Part shown: positions 23,981 to 37,233 of the stretch, piece by piece | How the letters are laid out: each line of letters opens with the position of its first letter | How positions within the stretch are numbered: the first letter of the stretch is position 1 | Source of the DNA: Flaccisagitta enflata | Lineage: Eukaryota; Chaetognatha; Sagittoidea; Aphragmophora | Assembly (NCBI GenBank): GCA_965153355.1 | Contig: OZ231128.1 | Coordinates: forward strand, 32,178,001-32,242,000 | DNA: 64,000 nucleotides | Direction: 5' to 3' | The notes under the pieces: generated by a model | The model's input: only the letters and a program-made list of their open reading frames with translations | Database searches by the model: none | Told to the model about the DNA's origin: nothing | Made by a program: the position numbers and the translations under genes

Positions 23981-25462
23981 TTAGTCGCGTGCACGCGACT
24001 CTATGACCCACTCTGTCCATCTGTCTGTCGGTCCGTCGGTCACACTTTGCTTTCGTTAGCTTTTTTTTGTTGCTTTATGTTATTTTAAGTTATTTCAGGT
24101 CATTTTAAGTTATTCTAAGTCATTCTAAGTCATTCCAAGTCATTCTAAGTCACTTTAAGTCATTTTTTGACTTTTGAAGTTTTTGTTGTTTTATGTCATT
24201 TTAAGTCATTTTAAGTCATTTTAAGTTATTCAAAGTCATTCTAAGTCATCCTAAGTCATCTTAAGTCATTCTAAGTCATTCTTAGTCACTCAAAGTCATT
24301 TTTTGACTTTTGAAGTTTTTGTCATTTTACACCATTTAAAGTTATTTCAAGTCATCTCAATTCATTTCAAGTCATTCTTAGTAATTCTAAGTCATTTTAA
24401 GCCTGGTTTGAGTCTGGTTAAGTCTGGTTTAAATCTGGTTTAAGTCTGGTTTAAGTCTGGTTTAGGTCAGGTTTAAGTCTGGTTTATGTCTGATTCTGGT
24501 CTGGTTTATGTCTGGTTTAAGTCTGGTTTTAGTCTAGTATAAGTTTGGCTTAAGAGTTAAGTCATTCTTAGTCATTCTGAGTCACTAGAAGTCATTCTGA
24601 GTCACTAGAAGTCATTCTGAGTCACTAGAAGCCATTCTGAGTCACTATAAGTCAGTCCGAGTCTGTAAGGTTTAGCATTTTTTCACCGTTTTTTGTCTTT
24701 TCAAGTCATTTTAAGTCATTTTTAGTCAATCTTAGTCATTCTAAGTCATTCTAAGTCATTCTAAGTCAATTTAGGTCTTTTTTCTTTGTGATTGCAGTTT
24801 TTGTCATTTTTACATCATTTGAAGTCATTTTAAATCATTTTAAGTCATTTTTAGTCATTTTAAGTCATTCTTTGTCATTCTGAGTCACTATAAGCCATTC
24901 TGAGTCACTATATCTCATTCCATTTTACATCATTTTAAGTCTGGTTTAGATCTGATTTAAGTTTGGTTAAGGTCTGGTTTAAGTTTGGTTAAGATCTAGT
25001 TTAAGTCTGGTTTAAGTCTGGTTTAAGTCTGGTTTAAGTCTGGTTTAAGTCTGGTTTAGGTCTGGTTTTAGTCTAGTCTGGTTGGAGTCTAGTTTGAGTC
25101 TAGTTTGAGTCTAGTTTGAGTCTGGCTTGAGTCTGGCTTAAGTCTGGCTTGAGTCCGCTTTGAGTCTGGCTTGAGTCTGGCTTGAGTCTGGCTTGAGTCT
25201 GGTTTGAGTCTGGTTTGAGTCTGGTTTGAGTCTGGTTTGTCTGGTTTGAGTCTGGTTTGAGTCTAGTTAAAGTCTGGTTTAAGTCTAGTTTAAGTCTGGT
25301 TTAAGTCTGGTTTAAGTCTGGTTTAAATCTGGTTTAAGTCTGGTTTAAGTCTGGTTTAAGTCTGGTTTAAGTCTGGAATAAGTCAATAAAGTGATACAAT
25401 AAGGAGTCAGGTCAATTCAGTTACCATCATCTCGCACGCGACTTAAAGGTGTTGGCCTTGTT
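23981..25462 (+). mobile_element. 1.5 kb array-bearing hairpin-ended element (long subfamily)
   Basis: It starts TTAGTCGCGTGCACGCGACT, in which AGTCGCGTGCACGCGACT is a perfect palindrome, followed by 'ctatgacccactctgtcc'. It ends TCGCACGCGACTTAAAGGTG-TTGGCCTTGTT. The body is arrays of AAGTCATTCT/AAGTCATTTT and then AAGTCTGGTTT/GAGTCTGGCTT 10-11 bp units (24415-25385). Confidence 0.85.
24415..25385. repeat. Array of 11 bp units (AAGTCTGGTTT) with homogenised sub-blocks
   Basis: Blocks of AAGTCTGGTTT, GAGTCTGGCTT and GAGTCACTAGAAGTCATTCT are internally uniform and differ from one another. This suggests local expansion. Confidence 0.88.
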
Positions 25463-25686
25463 AATATCGGAACCTGCTTGTAGGAAAGTTGTGCTCCTTC
25501 GAAGATCTGAATGATCTTCAAGTCTGGATTCAACACACCATAATAGTCGCTAGTTAATCTGGTTGTCAACCATGTGATAAATCGATTCCGACTCTATCTC
25601 TCTCTGCCTGTCTGTATGTCTGTCTCTCTCATTTTTTCTTCACTTTCTCTTACTTTCTTTTTTTCTTTTTTTTTCTTGCTCTTCTT

Positions 25687-25887
25687 CTTTTTAGTCGCGT
25701 GCTACGCGACTCTACACCCCGCTATGTCAGTCCGTTGGTCGGTCCGTCGGTTGGTCCCCTTTTTACTTTATCGGTGTTTTTAAGCTTTTTGAGCGTATAG
25801 CTCCTGCCCAGATGCCCTGGTGACCTTCTCCAGCACTGCTTCTGCCCACCTGCACGCGACTAGGGTAGCCTTGTATCCGGCCTTGTT
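25687..25887 (+). mobile_element. Short hairpin-ended element, CGCGAC subfamily
   Basis: TTTTTAGTCGCGTGCTACGCGAC at the left, GCACGCGACTAGGGTAGC...GGCCTTGTT at the right, and a tetranucleotide GTCC/GGTC body. Confidence 0.88.
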
Positions 25888-25905
25888 ATCTTTCTTTTTG
25901 CTCTT

Positions 25906-26056
25906 CTTTTTAGTCGAGGACATGCGACTCTACACCCTGGCGTGTCCGTCGGTAGGGAGGTCGGTATGTAACAAATATTTCTGAATTTTGAGCGGTTTTT
26001 GCATTACGGCCCCTGCCCAGCCATCCGCGACTGTCCTGCCGTGTATCCGGCATTGT
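25906..26056 (+). mobile_element. Short hairpin-ended element, diverged stem
   Basis: Stem GTCGAGGACATGCGAC after TTTTTA. The opposite-end word is CCATCCGCGACTG, ending GTATCCGGCATTGTT. It lies about 20 bp from the preceding copy in the same orientation. Confidence 0.8.
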
Positions 26057-27118
26057 TCTTCTTTTATCTTCTTCCTATTCTGAGACTTTCCGAGAGGCCC
26101 TTGGTCCCTCCGAGTAACGGCGTTACTCGTTTCTCCATAAAATGCACGCCTGTTCATAAGTATTAACCAAAACATTACTCTGAAAGTGTTAGTTGGTGAT
26201 GAAATGTTTTTATTTTTTAGATGATTTGAGTTATCCTTATTTCAAGCACTGCATACAGCTGTTTATCTTGTAAAGGATGAGTTGATTTCACATTTCTTAA
26301 ACCAACTTAGTTGAACTAATCATCCTAGATATAGGTTGATTGTTTTGCTTGTAATTTCTAAACGATTAAAGCTACAGAAACCAGATTGCGCTCTTCATAA
26401 AGATTTTTTGATGAAGATTAATTTGCCTTTTTTAAAAAAAGTCTCTAGCTTTTGAAGATATTCTTATATTTGAAGATATTCTTAGTAGAAACCATGTCTA
26501 AAAAATTGATTATTTCATTCTAAAATTTTTTGCAATTTTGAAAATGAATGTTTTTACTCTTTTGTTTGCCATTTCTAAACGGCTTAAGCCACAGAATCTA
26601 GATTGCATTCATTGTGAAGATAATTTGACAAAGATCAATTTGCTTTTCATAAAAAAGTTTCTAGCAGTTTTAAAAGCAGAAATATCTGTAGTTGAAGATG
26701 TCGGTATACTTATTTCCAAGGTGGTACTGTAGACTAGTATTAAGGGTCGCATGTTTAAAACAAAATGACAATATTTTCCAATCTTTTTAGCCGGCAGTCT
26801 ATGAGCTCGAAAAATTTTGGATTACCTCACTCTTATCTATATAATGAATGTTTTTACTCTTTATTTAGCTTGTTGACTCTAAATTGAATCATTTTGAAGA
26901 TTTTTTGAGGAAGATTAATTTTCTTTTTTTTTAAATCTATCTGGCGTTTTCTAGAAGCTGAGATATTTTTGGTAGAAGTTGTATATATACTTATTTCCTA
27001 GATAGTACAAAGAAATCTTCTTTTTTTTAGTTCGCTTTCCTGGCCTTCATACACTAACTCCATTATCAAAAACAAAAAAATGACTCCCGGGTGCCTGAGA
27101 ATGCCTTTTTCCTCTCAC
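26057..27118. other. Start of the 20.6 kb intron, with diverged internal duplication
   Basis: Three loosely similar stretches near 26340-26440, 26560-26680 and 26840-26960 share 'atttctaaacg..taaagctacaga' and 'gaagattaatttgcttttt'. They are old copies of the dispersed repeat. No exon is supported. Confidence 0.45.
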
Positions 27119-27622
27119 TTCGTTGGCGGGAAAACGAGAACAAGTTGAACTATCAAACTCATTCCGTTTGTTCTTATTGTAGTAATGATGGCATAGACGT
27201 TTGATGCAGCAGCTCACATTCCTTGTGACACATGTGGGTTCTTGAAACTCCTCTAAACACTTGTTGACATAGCTGTCATAATGATCGCAGATGGAGTGGT
27301 AAAGAGACATATAGAAAAATGCCCTCATCAAATAATGGATGATGATGGGTGTTATCAGCAAAAGAACGACAATCCTGATGATTTGTTGTTTGTTCCATGA
27401 AATCTTTGAGCTGATAGCAGTAAAAAGGATCAAAGATTTGAAACCAACAAAAGGGATAGAGAGCAGATATGTGACTGCTTTTGATGCTTCCGTTTTTATT
27501 TTGTATCTCACAGCCTTTAGTCCATGGAATATTTCAAAAGGAGTTGTAATTTCTGTCAGCAGCCATAGTAGAGCATCAACAAAAGATAAAACCGATAGAA
27601 TTGGAATGAGCAGTTGTGTCAC
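27119..27622 (-). CDS. Tandem CNG-type channel, exon with S2-S5 and Cys-rich turret of second repeat
   Basis: The minus-strand exon of exactly 168 codons runs from acceptor tctcttatattatag (AG at 27624-27623) to donor CGAA-GTGAGAGG (27119/27118), with phase 0 on both sides. Residues 1-24 are a hydrophobic helix (S2). Residues 48-66 hold an S3-like helix ending in the 'LSIPF' corner typical after S3. Residues 62-75 stand where S4 should be but contain only two lysines, so no voltage-sensor ladder. Residues 80-110 form S5. The remainder is an extracellular turret with seven Cys (112, 122, 131, 138, 139, 144, 161) and an N-glycosylation site at NVS 135. The pore follows in the next exon (6484). 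The mammalian CNG motif H-x-x-x-C in S5 is not seen. Confidence 0.75.
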
Positions 27623-28393
27623 CTATAATATAAGAGAAAGTTGTGATAAATGAAACCATCCTTGAAAGAAAGATATTCATTTTATTTTTAGAGGAAGCAA
27701 TGATGACCTAGAGGCCAAAGCGATTTTGAAATTGATTGGCTTGATTTGAGGACAACGAAGGCTAGTTTTAGGTATGGATTAGTCTCAATTTTAGGTCACC
27801 GAAGCATTTGAGAAGGAGCAGTGAGGTCAACATAAATCATAAATAGCTAAAACGTGACAGACCGACCAACTGATCAACCAACCAACCAGTGGACTGACCA
27901 AGCCAGGTGTAGGAAAAAGTGTACACAAAGATGAGACTTTGTGAGTCAGTGCTAGTTTTTGAACTATTTCTCATAATTTATTTGCAATTACATTTTTGAA
28001 AAAAATTCCCAACGCTATATTAGACACATTTTTTTTAAATTTACAATATAACAAGATTTTTTTCACCTAACTTCTCATAGGTGAAATAATAGAATAGCAT
28101 ATGATTATGATTTTCATATATCATACATGATTATCATTTTGAAAAAGAAAATTACGATTTTCTGAACACATATTACATATAAGAAAAGGGTCAGTTCTTT
28201 GAGATACATAGATTTCATCAACTTTTTTGAAGGAATTCAAACAATTAAATACCGTTTTTAATCCGAGTTTCATACAGTTAAACTGTAAACCTTGTCTGAA
28301 AATATTAAACATAAGTTTTGATAATATCTACAATTGCTAAAAAAACATCAACAAAAAGAATTAGAATTAAAGATGAAAATGTAAACTGTAAAC
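27623..28393. other. Intron sequence with a decayed short element
   Basis: About 27780-27910 resembles the body of a CGCGAC-type element ('gagaaggagcagtgaggtca', 'gaccgaccaactgatcaacc', 'ggtgtagg') without intact ends. The rest is AT-rich. Confidence 0.45.
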
Positions 28394-29005
28394 TACGCCT
28401 GGCAGAGTGCCAAAAATGGCCAAAACTGGCCTTTGCTCGCAGTTTTTATTTTTCCTTTGCAAAAATGCTGTTGAACGAGCCATTGCGCGACTATCAAATT
28501 GGTTGGGAACCATCTTTAGGGTGACCATGGAGCTGTCAGCCTAAAGGACGGAAGTGGTAAAAATGTCAATTTTAAGGTATTTTGGCTTCAAAATTGGGCT
28601 ACTTTAAGTTTGAAATGTGACGCAAAATCCATGAGATTATAAAACTAGAGCTCAAGAGCTAACCAGTAGTGCAATCCGCATGATTTTATTGTTCTTTGTT
28701 AAAATTTGAGAGCATTTCAAAGATGGGGGTTAATGGTGGTCATTTTGCAGGATGAATTTTGGGGTCAATTTTGACTCTTTTCACAATTTTTGATATATCT
28801 CTGCTTTGGATGGACCAATTTTGAGAAAATTGGTGACCAAATTGAATATTTTTTGATGCTCTAAATGATTCTGGTTAGATTTTTGATCGATATGACCCTC
28901 AAAATTTTTTGGAGACTCTAGAAGCACGTGCTAAAAAGTGAATTTTATTGCCATTTTGGTCACTTTGGACACAAAATTTGGGCACTTCCGAGCATGAAAA
29001 AGCCA

Positions 29006-29159
29006 AACAAGGTCAGATACATAGCTATTACCAGTCGCGGATGGGTGGGCAGGGGCGGAAATGCGAGTTGGCCCACTTTTGAACTTAATCACCATGACGG
29101 ACGGATCGACAGACGGATGAACAAAGCCTCTTATAGAGTCGCTAGTCCGCGACCAAAAA
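29006..29159 (-). mobile_element. Short hairpin-ended element, CCGCGAC variant
   Basis: AACAAGGTCAGATACATAGC at the left with the word CAGTCGCGGATGGGTGGG. The terminal stem is GTCGCTAGTCCGCGAC followed by CAAAAA. It is nested in the left arm of the 28396-31411 foldback. Confidence 0.82.
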
Positions 29160-30260
29160 TTGGTGAGCAAACTTAACTACTGCTCAAGAGCTAACCAATA
29201 CACTGTGGATTCTTGCTGAGATTTTGTTCTTGAAAGCATTCGTTAAAGAAAATTGACCTCATTATTTCTTCAATTCATTAACAGAGGTCGTCTTTGTTGT
29301 TCTCAACAAATTGTCAATGATTAGAATGTAAAAAATGTAAATAAGAGTGACTGACCTATAACATCACCTTGAACTGAGCAACATCTCTGGATGGTATTGC
29401 CTTGCTTCTCATTGGTCAACTTGAGAGTGTGATGTTATCACCAAGATCTCTATAAGACAGCGTCTTCCCTTAGTAGGGCACCAATGATTAAGAAAGAGCT
29501 GCTTAGCAACAACTTTTCCATGAGCTTTTTCTCTTGAAGTGCAGAAAAGTGGTGGAAAAGATTAAATATTTGGATTTGTTATTAGGTGATCTACAAATTG
29601 GTATAAATTTTTTGGAATCAAATTTTTTCCTTTCCCTTTTGAAATATGAACTGAAATTTATCTTTGGCTTCCTATAAGCTGTACATGGCATGGTGTAATA
29701 AAGCCAAATCATATTCCTCTACCTCCGACAGGTTATAGTGCACGATGGAAGTTAAAGAAAATTGAAAAAAATGTCCCTATACACACTAAAAAAATACTCT
29801 CTGCCCTACATGCAATGGTGTAATCTTGTTATTATAATCTCATGGATTTTGGGTCAGTTTTCAAAAGCAAAGTTAAGTGGTGCAATTTTGAGCCCAAAAT
29901 GACCAAAATTACCAAAGAATGTCATTTTATTATACCCACTCATCTTTGAAGCTCTGCTAAATCTATATGCTTCAATATATTGACATGCTGATTGCACCAC
30001 TGGATAGCTCTTGAGCTGTAGTTTAATACGCTCATGGATTTTTTGTCTTTTTTCTGGCTTGGAAGCACCAAAAGTTTGTGACCAAAGCAACCAAATTGGC
30101 GAGAAAATTCACTTTTTAGCAACTGCTTCTACAGTCTCCCAAAAATTTTGAGGGTCATATCGATAAAAAGTTTTTCCAGAATCAGTCAGAGCATCAAAAA
30201 ATCTTCAATTTGGTCACAAATTTTATCCATACTAGTTCATCCAAAGCCGAGACATATATA

Positions 30261-31009
30261 AACAAGGCCAAGAGATGTCCAATAGATGCGTCCTCTTTAG
30301 ATGTAAGATATTATCCTACAAATTATTAAGATATAAAGATATTAAGATATGATGATATGAAAATACAAAGAAACAGAGATAAAGAGAAAAACGGATTTCT
30401 CCCTCCCCCCAACGCCTCTCCACCCCTCCCCCCAACGCCTCCCCACTCCTCTTCACCCCTCCCCCCACGCCTCCCCCCTCCCACGCCTCCCCACCCCTCC
30501 CCCCCCACGCCTCCCCACATAAGGAGACATAAGAGATATAAGAGACATAAGAGACCTAAGAGATATAAGAGATATAAGAGACATAAGAAATATAAGAGAT
30601 TCAGGAGATATAAGAGACAAAAGAGACATAAGAGACATAGGAAACATAGAAGACATAAGAGACACATAGGAGACATATAGGAGACAAAGAGACATAAAAG
30701 ACATAAGAGAAATAAGAGACATAAGAGACATAAGAGACATAAGAGACATAAGAGACATGAGATGAATAATAGACATAAGAGATAAAAGAGACACATAGGA
30801 GACATAAGAGACATATAGGAGACATATAAGAGACACAAGAGAGGAAAGAGACAAAAGATATATAAGAGACATGAAGTGACATGAAGTGACATGAAGAGAA
30901 ATGAAGAGAAAACCCTAAAATCTGCTTTTTGAAATTTTCGCGTTACCATCCTTCCTACCTACCTACCTACGGACAGAGCCTCTTATAGAGATGCGAGGAC
31001 GCATCTAAA
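30261..31009 (-). mobile_element. Array-bearing hairpin-ended element, GCGTCC subfamily
   Basis: AACAAGGCCAAGAGATGTCC at the left with the word AGATGCGTCCTC. The right end is the stem GATGCGAGGACGCATC followed by TAAAT. The body is a CCCCTCC/ACGCCTC-rich stretch (30400-30515) and an AGAGACATA array (30520-30870). Confidence 0.82.
30520..30870. repeat. Array of 9-12 bp units (AGAGACATA)
   Basis: Variable-length units AGAGACATAAG, AGAGATATAAG and AGGAGACATAT. Translations in three frames give long Ser/Leu/Tyr or Arg/His/Lys frames, none of them genes. Confidence 0.88.
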
Positions 31010-31920
31010 TAATGTAAAAATTGTCAAATTTGACCCCCAAATTCATCCTGTAAAATAACCCTCATACCCTTCCATCTTTGTAATACTCTCAAATCTTAAC
31101 AAAAAATGATAGCAACATGCGGATTGCACGACTGATTAGCTCTTGAGCTCTAGTTTTATAATCTCATAGATTTTAGGTCAAATTCCAAAGGCGAAGTGGC
31201 CCAATTTTGGGCCCAAAGTGACCAAAATTATCAAAAATGATAGAAAATTGAAAGAAAGGAGAATTCCTCTCAAACTGCGATTTAACCCTAAAGATGGTTC
31301 CCGACCGATTTGAAAGTCGCGCCATGGCTCGTTCAACAGCATTTTTGCAAAGGAAAAATGAAAACGGCGAGCAAAGGCAAGTTTTGGCCATTTTTGGCAC
31401 TCTGCCAGGCGTACTGTAAACCTTGTCTGACAATATTAAACAAAAGTTTTAATAATATCTACAATTGCTTTAGAATATCAACAAAAAGAATTAGAATTAA
31501 AGATGAAAATTTAAAAGGATTGTCTAGACCCTCCCTGCCTTAATGAAACTATAAATGATTAGTCTCAGTCTTACTGTCTACACTTTATTTCTATGAATAT
31601 ACATTGTTTGGAAAAAAGTCGAAGAATACCTTTTTGAGACCTACGGCGGAATTGGATTTTCCCTTTTTCTTGTGGGGAGTTTGAGAAAGTTGATCTGCTT
31701 TTCGGGCCCAACGCCACTACGTATGAAATCAATAGCTAAGAAAGAGCTAATTCTCCTCTTTCAGATGACACCAAGCAGAATTCTGTACGATCAATAGTTT
31801 TGGAGCTATGATTTTTTAAATCTTTTTTTATTTTTTCGCATTTTTCCTTTTTTTCCCGAAGATCAATATTCTTTATTGATCCTAATTATCCTAATTTTGG
31901 GCCCTATGTAACATGAAAAA

Positions 31921-32351
<431 letters not shown>

Positions 32352-32426
32352 GTTCTCCCAGCATTTACGACTTTTTTCCTACGGCGATTAGCCGCCTTTA
32401 TTGGTATATTGAACATCCTTGTTTAC

Positions 32427-34112
32427 CTGCTCGTAACCATCTACAGGCCTCTTTGATAATGCAATAAAGTTGTCCGGCCAAAATATTTCTAACTCATCCA
32501 CTGCATAAATTTCCCAAAATATCGAGGGTAAACAGAGAAAAGCAAAAATACCAACAACCAGAACCCAATTGTCATAAAACCTTCCGGGAACTCTACAGAC
32601 TTCCTTATCTTTCTCAATGGTTCTGCATACTTCCATCGGAAAGACGCTATCTTTGCTTCTCCAGAATGAGCGAACGGCGGTCTTCAGACCCGGAGGCGTC
32701 ATCACTTCCTTGCCCTCGTGAAAAATGCAAACTGTACTGTCCAAAATTCCCCGGTGATTTAAAACGACGGCTTTTTGCGTCTTTTGAGGGATGAATGTTA
32801 AAATGTCATGATAGTCATCTCGCATCAGAACCAGAACCTTGCAATTGTTCTCCGCCACAACGAGAAGCGGCGTGGCTAGTCTGAAGCAAATGCTGAGTTC
32901 TCCAAACACGTCTCCTTTCTTAAGTCTGACTGCGGCGGAGCAACTGACGGGATGCAGCGCGACGGCTAACATGGTCCCATTGAGAATGATGAAGAGTCCC
33001 GGAGGAACGGTCGCCGGCAAAACTACATTCTCACCTTTCAAGTACAATTCCACCTTTATTTTGTGACAAATTGCCGAAATAACCGTGTCATCGATATCTC
33101 TGAATATTCGCGTGGATTTGACAAGAGGCGCGTAGGAAAGGTTCATAATTTGATTCTGATGACGCAGCGGCAACTGGAAGAAGTCCAGTCCTTCCAAAAA
33201 GGCATTTTTGTACCAAAACCTCATCTCGTAATGACTTTTCAACTGGATCTTGGCATTTTCGTCGATCTTTTCAATCTCAGAGTAGGCCGTTAAAATTTCG
33301 AGGTCAGTGCGCAATTCAATCGCTTTCGTGGCTTGTTGAATGAGATGCGAGCTAGCCGTTCCAGGCATGATCCATTTGAAGATCAAATATCCAGTAACTA
33401 ACAAAAGTACGGTAAATATGGCTTCGTAGCAGTTGACCGCGTCAATACCGCCCATGCATATTTGGCGAATCAAAGTCCATATGTGGAAAAAAGCCATGTT
33501 GTGTAGATATGGATGAGACGCGCTGTATGTTACGTTGGGAAGATTAGCTTCAGTGCGATTGTAAAAAGTTGGAAATTCAATAAGATTGTCCTCGGCTTTC
33601 TTGAACCAAGTATCTTTTAAACACCTCTTGTCGTCCGTAAAATTTGTCATGATGAAGTAACAACTGGCATCGTAGCAACTCGTAATGACATATTTTTGCT
33701 TGGGTAATGAGTAGCCACATTTTAGGTAGGGGATTAGTGTCCAGATGAGAGCAAGCTGCATCTCTCCGATCGGTATGCATACGAGCATAGTTAGGGAAAA
33801 TGCGACGTGATGAGAGCACTTGTTCAACATGTAGTCATTTAACAGGCTTTTCCTTATCTTCATCAACATGAGAGCTCCTTTGGCGACGCAGTAGATTAAA
33901 GAAAAGATGGCGTTTTTCCCGGCAGAGAACCAAACTTCCGCGAGGATATATGGAAACGCGGCTATGACTTGAAGGGGCAATTCTTGCTTTACTCGTTGAA
34001 GAACCAGGTTGAATTCTAAAACGTCCTCTCCTCTGGAAGTGTAACCCACAAAACAGCTGGCCGCGATTCGACCCATCAGAAAAGCCTGCCAAAATATTTT
34101 TGGACCAATAGA
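32427..34112 (-). CDS. Tandem CNG-type channel, large exon: S2 to nucleotide fold of one repeat plus S1 of the next
   Basis: The open minus-strand reading of 562 codons ends at donor GAGCAG-GTAAAC (32427/32426), phase 0. I place the start at acceptor ttgcgcag (34113); an alternative is 34085. Elements by residue: 5-24 S2, ending in the family's F-x-x-G-Y; 40-53 S3 with A-A-F-P; about 66-92 S4 with few, irregular basic residues; 100-128 S5; 130-200 turret with four Cys and sequons at 157, 185 and 193; 210-224 pore helix and filter, with CMGGID (33458-33441) where T-V-G-Y-G-D is usual; 226-250 S6; 255-335 C-linker; 336-450 cyclic-nucleotide-binding fold with GDVFGEL at 400-406 but no Arg at the usual phosphate-binding place; 513-535 S1 of the next repeat. 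It encodes a plasma-membrane channel of the CNG/HCN/EAG superfamily. Gating and ion selectivity are unknown. Confidence 0.85.
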
Positions 34113-34130
34113 CTGCGCAAATCATTACAC

Positions 34131-34289
34131 TTTTTAGATGCGGACATGCAACTCTATAAGAGGCTTTTTCCGTCGGTCGGTTGGTTGGTCGGTTGGTGGT
34201 CCGTCACGCTCGAGATGAAAAGTGGGAAAACGCGCATTTCCGCCCCTGCCCACCCGTCCGCAACTGGTGGCCGTGTATCCGGCCTTGTT
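34131..34289 (+). mobile_element. Short hairpin-ended element abutting a splice acceptor
   Basis: TTTTTAGATGCGGACATGCAAC at the left, CCGTCCGCAACTGG...GTATCCGGCCTTGTT at the right. It ends 18 bp from the start of the exon at 34112, so on the minus strand it occupies the place of the usual branch site and polypyrimidine tract. Confidence 0.88.
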
Positions 34290-34489
34290 GCTATATAATA
34301 AGGACATCACTTTTTGGGCAAGCCTTCGATGTTGTGGAATTTTGAACAGTTTCAAAAAAGGCTAAAAGCAAAGCTACTAGACTTATACAATGAAAAAATT
34401 GATTGCAATAATCCAAATTGCTCTGACAAAAAACATCATCACTGATTAATCCATGTTTTCTTATATGTGCTTGTTTTATAGCTGGGTTA

Positions 34490-34545
34490 GGTCAGGTTAG
34501 GTTAGGTTAGGTCAGGTTAGGTTTGTTAGGGTCAGGTTCTCACAG
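34490..34545. repeat. Interstitial TTAGG-like telomeric patch
   Basis: GTTAGGTCAGGTTAGGTTAG type repeats, about ten pentamers with C/T variation. This resembles arthropod telomere repeats but is too short to prove the taxon. Confidence 0.6.
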
Positions 34546-35880
34546 TTTTACTAATCATTCCTTTATTTGATTTTTTTTCCCACCCTTCTTCACATATTCC
34601 CCTTTTTACCTCAATTCCCCAAGTACACCTTGCACAAAAGTCATTTTCCTCTCACTATGATATTAAGATACCTGCACCATACAAATTCATACATACGACC
34701 ATTTTGGTCTCAAGGCAATCACCTCTTAGAACATAAACCTCAGCAATGCCCATACTTTTGCCGACATAGTCGGCGCCGACTTATAATAAATTAATTTGTT
34801 ATATCCTATTCACCATTCATACTTTAAACCAATTATGCTGGCCCCTTTTTGAGGGTCAGAACAGTGTGCATACTCTACAGTATGCACATGCCCGTATTCA
34901 GTATCCTGTGCATCCCTATACTAAGCACTAATGATTAAAGATTAACTTAACAATAAACTTATATTGAGACATCTTGATTCAGAACAATATCCTAGGAACT
35001 GATATAGTTCAAATTAAATGTCCTCTTTTAAAAGAATGCTAGAAGAAACAACCTTAGAAAAATTTTGGTTTCTACTTATAATCAATAGCGATGCTACAGC
35101 TCAGTATCAAACGTCAATCTCTCTGTGCCTGATTTCTTTCTCCTTTGCTGTCTCTAATTTTCCTGCCTCAGGATTCATCTCACAAAAAGGTTACAAGCAC
35201 AACAAAATCTCCGTGTGGGACCGTCCCTCCTGAACTCAACCATCTCTCTTTTCCTAGGACAAAGAAATACGATAACAGCTTACACGTCATCACCCTCTTG
35301 TCAGAACATCCAAAATAAAAAATAAAAAAAATAAAAAAAAAAGCAAGATCTAAACCCGCTGCCTTTCTTTTACTCCCACCCTCCTCTCCCTCCTCCCCCC
35401 CCCTTTTTCCCTCCATCAAACCGATTCATAATGCTTTGGATTGTATTGTTGAATATCTGTGTACCTGTCTTTCTTTGTCATTCTAATCTTATCTACCTGT
35501 ACTTTTTTTTTTGAATGTTGAATGTATTCGTACATTTGTTTATTACCTTGATCCTCTGTTTGATGTATTCGTACATCTTGTTGTGTATTTATGTATTTAT
35601 TTTAGTTAGAAAACTATATCCTCTATCCCACCTATTAGCCCTTTTTTTTTTTCCTTCTCTATAACCTATACAAAAAACAAAGCCTTAAAAACTGAGGTCT
35701 ACTCAGAAAAAGCTACCCCTATTAATTGTTACCCTCCCATTGCTACCTCTAATGTGTCGGGGCCTAGTGGCTTACTGTTGTCCTCCCTCTTGACTTGATT
35801 GATACTCGCCATACTTCATTGTAATCGTCTCAGACTTAGAGTTAAGAGGAAAAATAAATTGAAATTGAATTGAAATTAAA
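34546..35880. other. Possible 3' part of a retroelement, plus unique sequence
   Basis: The stretch ends with '...gttaagaggaaaaataaattg' and (GAAATT)n-like units at 35850-35880. Short A-rich tandem tails of this kind are seen at LINE 3' ends. No reverse transcriptase or endonuclease frame is present, so this is only a suspicion. Confidence 0.25.
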
Positions 35881-37029
<1,149 letters not shown>

Positions 37030-37233
37030 CCTGTATTTGTTCAATCAGTGACAGCGTGTGTGTCTGTATGTCGCTGTGAGAGTGTGAGTGTGTGTGTGTT
37101 TGTGTGTGTGAGTGTGAGTGTGAGTGTGTGTGCCTGTATTTGTTCAATCAATTACAGTTGAACCCCGCGTGACACCAATATATTCTATCTGTTTGAGGTG
37201 GATTCCTTTTGTTGCCAATATATATAACATTAT

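Larger units (their letters stand above)
28396..31411. mobile_element. 3 kb foldback element with TA flanks and two nested insertions
   Basis: The termini TA-CGCCTGGCAGAGTGCCAAAA and the inverse TTTTGGCACTCTGCCAGGCG-TA are well matched. Arm pairing includes 'tgaacgagccattgcgcgac' (28470s) with 31310-31340, and 'gaccctcaaaattttttgg' (28900s) with 30145-30165. The arms are interrupted by short elements at 29006-29159 and 30261-31009. The flanks also carry a direct duplication, 'gtaaaccttgtctgaaaatatta' at about 28285 and 31417, so the host site is itself repeated. Confidence 0.75.

Noticed and set aside
34546-35880. LINE retrotransposon
   Set aside because: Only an A-rich tail with short tandem units is seen. 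No reverse transcriptase or endonuclease frame exists, so it is listed only as a low-confidence note.
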